From Bathymodiolus brooksi (lineage: Eukaryota; Mollusca; Bivalvia; Mytilida; Modiolidae): a stretch of DNA of 64,000 nt. Every line of letters starts with the position of its first letter. Within the stretch, counting starts at the first letter, position 1. A program made the position numbers and the translations under genes. The stretch lies in assembly GCA_963680875.1 (NCBI GenBank), contig OY804589.1, positions 16,946,413-17,010,412 on the forward strand. The letters are read 5' to 3'. Below, piece by piece: positions 61,901 through 64,000 of the stretch. The notes below the pieces were generated by a model. That model saw only the letters and a list, made by a program, of their open reading frames with translations. It was not told the DNA's origin and searched no databases.

Positions 61901-64000
61901 TTGAGTTGTGGTAGTAGGTGTTATAGTAACTGGAGTTGTGGTAGTAGGTGTTATAGTAACTGGAGTTGTGGTAGTAGGTGTTATAGTAACTTGACTTGTG
62001 GTAGTAGGTGTTGTAGTAACTTGAGTTGTGGTAGTAGGTGTTGTAGTATCTTGAGTTGTAGTAGTAGGTGTTATAGTAACTGGAGTTGTGGTAGTAGGTG
62101 TTATAGTAACTTGAGTTGTGGTAGTAGGTGTTGTAGTATCTTGAGTTGTAGTAGTAGGTGTTGTAGTTACTTGAGTTGTGGTAGTAGGTGTTATAGTAAC
62201 TTGACTTGTGGTAGTAGGTGTTATAGTAACTTGACTTGTGGTAGTAGGTGTTGTAGTAACTTGAGTTGTGGTAGTAGGTGTTGTAGTAACTGGAGTTGTG
62301 GTAGTAGGTGTTGCAGTAACTGGTGTTGTGGTAGTAGGTGTTGTAGTAACTGGAGTTGTGGTAGTAGGTGTTATAGTAACTTGACTTGTGGTAGTAGGTA
62401 TTATAGTAACTTGACTTGTGGTAGTAGGTGTTGTAGTAACTTGAGTTGTGGTAGTAGGTGTTATAGTAACTGGAGTTGTGGTAGTAGGTGTTGCAGTAAC
62501 TGGTGTTATGGTAGTAGGTGTTGTAGTAACTTGAGTTGTGGTAGTAGGTGTTGTAGTAACTTGAGTTGTGGTAGTAGGTGTTGTAGTAACTTGAGTTGTG
62601 GTAGTAGGTGTTGTAGTAACTTGAGTTGTGGTAGGAGGTGTTATAGTATCTTGAGTTGTGGTAGTAGGTGTTGCAGTAACTGGTGTTGTGGTAGTAGGTG
62701 TTGTAGTAACTTGAGTTGTGGTAGTAGGTGTTGTAGTAACTTGAGTTGTGGTAGTAGGTGTTGTAGTAACTTGAGTTGTGGTAGTAGGTGTTGTAGTAAC
62801 TTGAGTTGTGGTAGGAGGTGTTATAGTATCTTGAGTTGTGGTAGTAGGTGTTGTAGTAACTTGAGTTGTGGTAGTAGGTGTTGTAGTAACTTGAGTTGTG
62901 GTAGTAGGTGTTGTAGTAACTTGAGTTGTGGTAGTAGGTGTTATAGTATCTTGAGTTGTGGTAGTAGGTGTTGTAGTATCTTGAGTTGTGGTAGTAGGTG
63001 TTGTAGTATCTTGAGTTGTGGTAGTAGGTGTTGTAGTATCTTGAGTTGTGGTAGTAGGTGTTGTAGTATCTTGAGTTGTGGTAGTAGGTGTTGTAGTATC
63101 TTGAGTTGTGGTAGTAGGTGTTGTAGTAACTTGAGTTGTGGTAGTAGGTGTTGTAGTAACTTGAGTTGTGGTAGTAGGTGTTATTGTATCTTGAGTTGTG
63201 GCAGTAGGTGTTGTAGTAACTTGAGTTGTGGTAGTAGGTGTTGTAGTAACTTGAGTTGTGGTAGTAGGTGTTGTAGTAACTTGAGTTGTGGTAGTAGGTG
63301 TTATAGTATCTTGAGTTGTGGTAGTAGGTGTTGTAGTATCTTGAGTTGTGGTAGTAGGTGTTGTAGTATCTTGAGTTGTGGTAGTAGGTGTTGTAGTATC
63401 TTGAGTTGTGGTAGTAGGTGTTGTAGTATCTTGAGTTGTGGTAGTAGGTGTTGTAGTATCTTGAGTTGTGGTAGTAGGTGTTGTAGTATCTTGAGTTGTG
63501 GTAGTAGGTGTTGTAGTATCTTGAGTTGTGGTAGTAGGTGTTATAGTATCTTGAGTTGTGGTCTGAGATGTATTACTTGTCTTTCCTGTCGATAGAGTAG
63601 TCGCAGTTGACGATGCATTGGTCTGAGATGTATTACTTGTCTTTCCTGTTGTTAGAGTAGTAGCAGTTGACGATGCATTGGTCTGTGATGTATTACTTGT
63701 CTTTCCTGTTGTTAGAGTAGTAGCAGTTGACGATGCATTGGTCTGAGATGTATTATTTGTCTTTCCTGTCGTTAGAGTTGTAGCAGTTGACGATGCATTG
63801 GTCTGAGATGTATTACTTGTCTTTCCTGTCGTTAGAGTTGTAGCAGTTGACGGTGTATTGGTCTGAGATGTATTACTTGTCTTTCCTGTTGATAGAGTAG
63901 TAGCAGTTGACGATGCATTGGTCTGAGATGTATTACTTGTCTTTCCTGTCGTTAGAGTTGTAGCAGTTGACGGTGTATTGGTCTGAGATGTATTACTTGT
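50553..64000 (-). CDS. Gene B: paralogous transmembrane mucin, 5' end outside the window
   Basis: Exons, in transcript order: beyond 64000-61504 (mucin), 61161-61049, 59458-59400, 58551-58367, 56773-56617, 55301-55113, 52342-52213, 51268-51185, 50618-50553. Every junction is GT-AG and in frame, with the same phases as gene A (1-0-2-1-2-2-0-0 from the mucin exon on). At least 832 mucin residues and 327 residues from SEA to C terminus are present. Order and function are as in gene A: O-glycosylated repeat, SEA, EGF, one helix and a Tyr-containing tail. The signal peptide exon must lie beyond 64000. Gene B lies about 30 kb upstream of gene A on the same strand, so the pair looks like a tandem duplication. 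Confidence 0.88.
50640..50990 (-). mobile_element. Two R2 tail fragments in gene B
   Basis: 50650-50780 and 50870-50990 (gcttgaagataccaaaggga) lie in the last intron of gene B. Counterparts at 1360-1500 and 1590-1700 in gene A show that they predate the duplication. Confidence 0.6.
51185..51268 (-). CDS. Gene B tail exon 2
   Basis: Acceptor tctttatag before 51268, donor GTAAGT after 51185; 84 nt, phase 0 at both ends. It encodes TNVYNPLSLGNVRKSE, then CSYNNAAFCPEE, one codon longer than in gene A. Confidence 0.87.
51815..52155 (-). mobile_element. SINE-2, clearest copy, in gene B intron
   Basis: On the minus strand it begins with a tRNA-like head: 'tgtaatggtaagcgtgcc' fits an A box and 'gtggttcgaagccccgg' a B box. 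It ends near 'aaacaacaataactcac'. The gene A counterpart is at 3085-3430, so the insertion predates the duplication. Confidence 0.7.
52213..52342 (-). CDS. Gene B tail exon 1
   Basis: Acceptor gatatctttgcag before 52342, donor GTAGGT after 52213; 130 nt, phases 2 and 0. KDYDTFGYNHPLGHLSRRH and [20 protein letters not shown] are nearly the same as in gene A. This is the best conserved part of the pair and independently supports the gene A exon. Confidence 0.9.
52450..52660 (-). mobile_element. R2 tail fragment
   Basis: 'gaaagtttgaagataccaaa' to 'tcaccagaaaggtgaactag', degenerate at its end; reverse orientation. It lies in the large gene B intron. Confidence 0.65.
52918..52953. repeat. (TA)n microsatellite
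   Basis: A run of about 17 TA dinucleotides. Confidence 0.95.
53020..53115 (-). ncRNA. tRNA-like sequence, probably a SINE head
   Basis: On the minus strand, 'gtagtcgagtggtctaggg' resembles an A box with a Leu/Ser-type D arm. 'gtgtgggttcaaatcccgt' is an excellent B box, about 60 bases later because of a long middle part. The 5' GGAGTGG and 3' ends do not form a clean acceptor stem by eye. This favours a tRNA-derived SINE over a functional tRNA. Confidence 0.55.
53608..54179 (+). pseudogene. Tyrosine recombinase C-terminal remnant (Crypton-like)
   Basis: The frame reads IYTNHSIRATGATI near 53625-53665, then QIMAVIGHKSASSVAVYQR and 'EKQVMGD', to a stop at 54179. The Arg of SIRAT, the His of GHKS and the Tyr of AVYQR match the R-H-Y end of the tyrosine recombinase catalytic core. 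The late 'MFHGCTITNLNITI' resembles the tails of Crypton-type genes in animals. Upstream of 53608 the frame is blocked by a stop, so the N-terminal half is lost. The family call is from memory of motifs. It lies in the gene B intron, on the opposite strand. Confidence 0.65.
54610..54860. mobile_element. Foldback elements, inner pair
   Basis: 'ttattcagctatcaggg' is inverted as 'ccctgtctgatagctgaat' (54625-54705). 'gacgccctgta' is inverted as 'tacagggcgtc' (54762-54792). Gene B intron. Confidence 0.6.
54930..55035. mobile_element. Foldback element near gene B transmembrane exon
   Basis: Near-perfect arms of about 47 bp: 'cacagtgtgttagtgaccta' ... 'taggtcactaacacactgtg', with a 15-25-bp loop. 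It ends about 80 bp from the donor of the transmembrane exon. Confidence 0.8.
55113..55301 (-). CDS. Gene B EGF end, transmembrane helix and start of tail
   Basis: Acceptor tattgtttcag before 55301, donor GTAAGT after 55113; 189 nt, phase 2 at both ends. CNEDGHYVYSGERC closes the EGF. YIIAIVCGIGALFIIIFIV continues as a hydrophobic helix, then KRRRKEH is a stop-transfer signal. Confidence 0.92.
55890..56140 (-). mobile_element. SINE-1 copy in gene B
   Basis: 'gtgtttaacgccacgttaag' to 'acgaccatgacagccac', near full length. It has no counterpart at the same place in gene A. Confidence 0.75.
56617..56773 (-). CDS. Gene B EGF exon
   Basis: Acceptor taatttccag before 56773, donor GTAAGT after 56617; 157 nt, phases 1 and 2. 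Cysteine spacing, completed by the next exon, is C-x6-C-x4-C-x9-C-x-C-x12-C with two extra Cys upstream, as in gene A. It begins FKQIEENK, parallel to LTQIKKNH in gene A. Confidence 0.9.
57485..57610 (+). mobile_element. R4 dispersed element, copy 1
   Basis: 'gtttgtctttgtcctgtgtc' through 'ccagttcctctggattgt' to 'gattgtccctttggttttca'. This is the single-copy form of the unit amplified at 36960-37345. A second copy is at 57875-58020. Confidence 0.6.
57875..58020 (+). mobile_element. R4 dispersed element, copy 2
   Basis: It starts with a T/G-rich run (ttttgtgttttgttttgttt) and ends 'cctataggtttctctaacgt'. The T/G-rich start resembles the left edge of the 9.2-kb array. Confidence 0.6.
58367..58551 (-). 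CDS. Gene B SEA exon 3 with GS motif
   Basis: Acceptor tttctatag before 58551, donor GTGGGT after 58367; 185 nt, phases 2 and 1. It begins HGSIQPHFFIYV, parallel to [12 protein letters not shown] in gene A, and continues RLGDEILQKTKEL. The motif is GSIQP instead of the canonical GSVVV. Confidence 0.87.
59400..59458 (-). CDS. Gene B SEA exon 2 (59-nt micro-exon)
   Basis: Acceptor attttttcag before 59458, donor GTAATC after 59400; phases 0 and 2. It encodes LNQVYNKIDGFENVTVYSF plus a split Ser. It matches the gene A exon in length, phase and the F-x-x-V-x-V-Y-x-F strand. Confidence 0.85.
60010..60365 (+). mobile_element. R2 tail with reverse-transcriptase C-terminal trace
   Basis: Broken frames show 'GISGSQMTTDMFHLS'-like traces near 60040-60090. 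Then come 'taacgcgacggctgcc' and the usual end 'acccctttggtattttcaaa'. Forward orientation, in the gene B intron between SEA exons 1 and 2. Confidence 0.6.
61049..61161 (-). CDS. Gene B SEA exon 1
   Basis: Acceptor tttcatttcag before 61161, donor GTAAGT after 61049; 113 nt as in gene A. It encodes IVLRIDLQISLNETW, then LGNISTKRF and HYKVKMEGL. Alignment to gene A keeps the strand, the acidic turn and the N-x-[ST] sequon before a Phe. Divergence is clearly higher than in the tail. Confidence 0.85.
61504..64000 (-). CDS. Gene B mucin exon (partial): 10- and 20-residue PTS repeats
   Basis: The minus frame is open from the window edge to donor GTAAGG (61503-61498), phase 1. From 64000 to about 63561 it has seven to eight copies of a 60-bp unit encoding TSNTSQTNASSTATTLTTGK. 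From about 63560 to 61660 it has roughly 63 copies of a 30-bp unit encoding TTTTQVTTTP, with V often D and Q sometimes P. A unique Ser/Thr-rich end follows (...KPFSKTPQKG). No start codon exists in this frame in the window, so simple ORF callers miss it and report the antisense Cys/Ser-rich frame. Confidence 0.9.

Noticed and set aside
61691..63595. 634-codon plus-strand frame of CGSRCCSNLS repeats, resembling a cysteine-rich protein
   Set aside because: Antisense shadow of the gene B mucin exon. It ends where the 30-bp repeat ends and has no exon partners.

Overview
This window is eukaryotic DNA, most likely from a marine bivalve mollusc and probably a mytilid mussel. Genes are split into small exons with GT-AG introns and many intergenic stops. 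The background is AT-rich and full of tRNA-derived SINEs, foldback elements and retroelement tails of kinds I associate with bivalve genomes. The organism call is an inference from repeat style and was not checked by a search. There are no prokaryotic features.

The real coding content is two paralogous membrane-bound mucin genes, both on the minus strand, that no single open reading frame reveals. Gene A (20619 down to 1252) is complete: ten exons and 1103 residues. It encodes a signal peptide, a 749-codon Pro/Thr/Ser repeat exon, an SEA domain over three exons, an EGF-like domain, one transmembrane helix and a 112-residue cytoplasmic tail. Gene B (from beyond 64000 down to 50553) has the same exon order and the same phase at every comparable junction. 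Its mucin exon runs off the window, so its signal peptide lies outside. All nine junctions of gene A are phase-consistent, which is the strongest evidence for the models. SEA, EGF, helix and tail are recognisably homologous between the two genes, whereas the mucin repeats are unrelated ([10 protein letters not shown] in A; TTTTQVTTTP plus a 20-residue unit in B).

Layout: 1-1250, 3' flank of gene A; 1252-20619, gene A with introns full of SINEs, foldback elements and a reverse-transcriptase remnant; 20620-49300, an intergenic stretch of about 29 kb; 49313-50552, 3' flank of gene B, duplicated from the flank of A; 50553-64000, gene B. The intergenic stretch holds a 1.35-kb polypurine minisatellite (25170-26520), arrays of 58, 66, 30 and 71 bp, and a 9.2-kb array made almost only of T and G (38290-47520). 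The last three exons of each gene with their 3' flanks form a segmental duplication offset by about 49.3 kb.

Three dispersed families are used as shorthand. SINE-1 has a tRNA-like head and a (CAAT)n tail. R2 is the 3' part of a reverse-transcriptase element. R4 is a shorter element ending in a 'gattgtccctttggtttt'-type sequence. Several minisatellites are internal amplifications of pieces of these elements. Two loci also carry arrays of short perfect palindromes separated by ccgggggaa-like spacers. Giant frames in the T/G array, in the purine array and antisense to the mucin repeats are composition artefacts.
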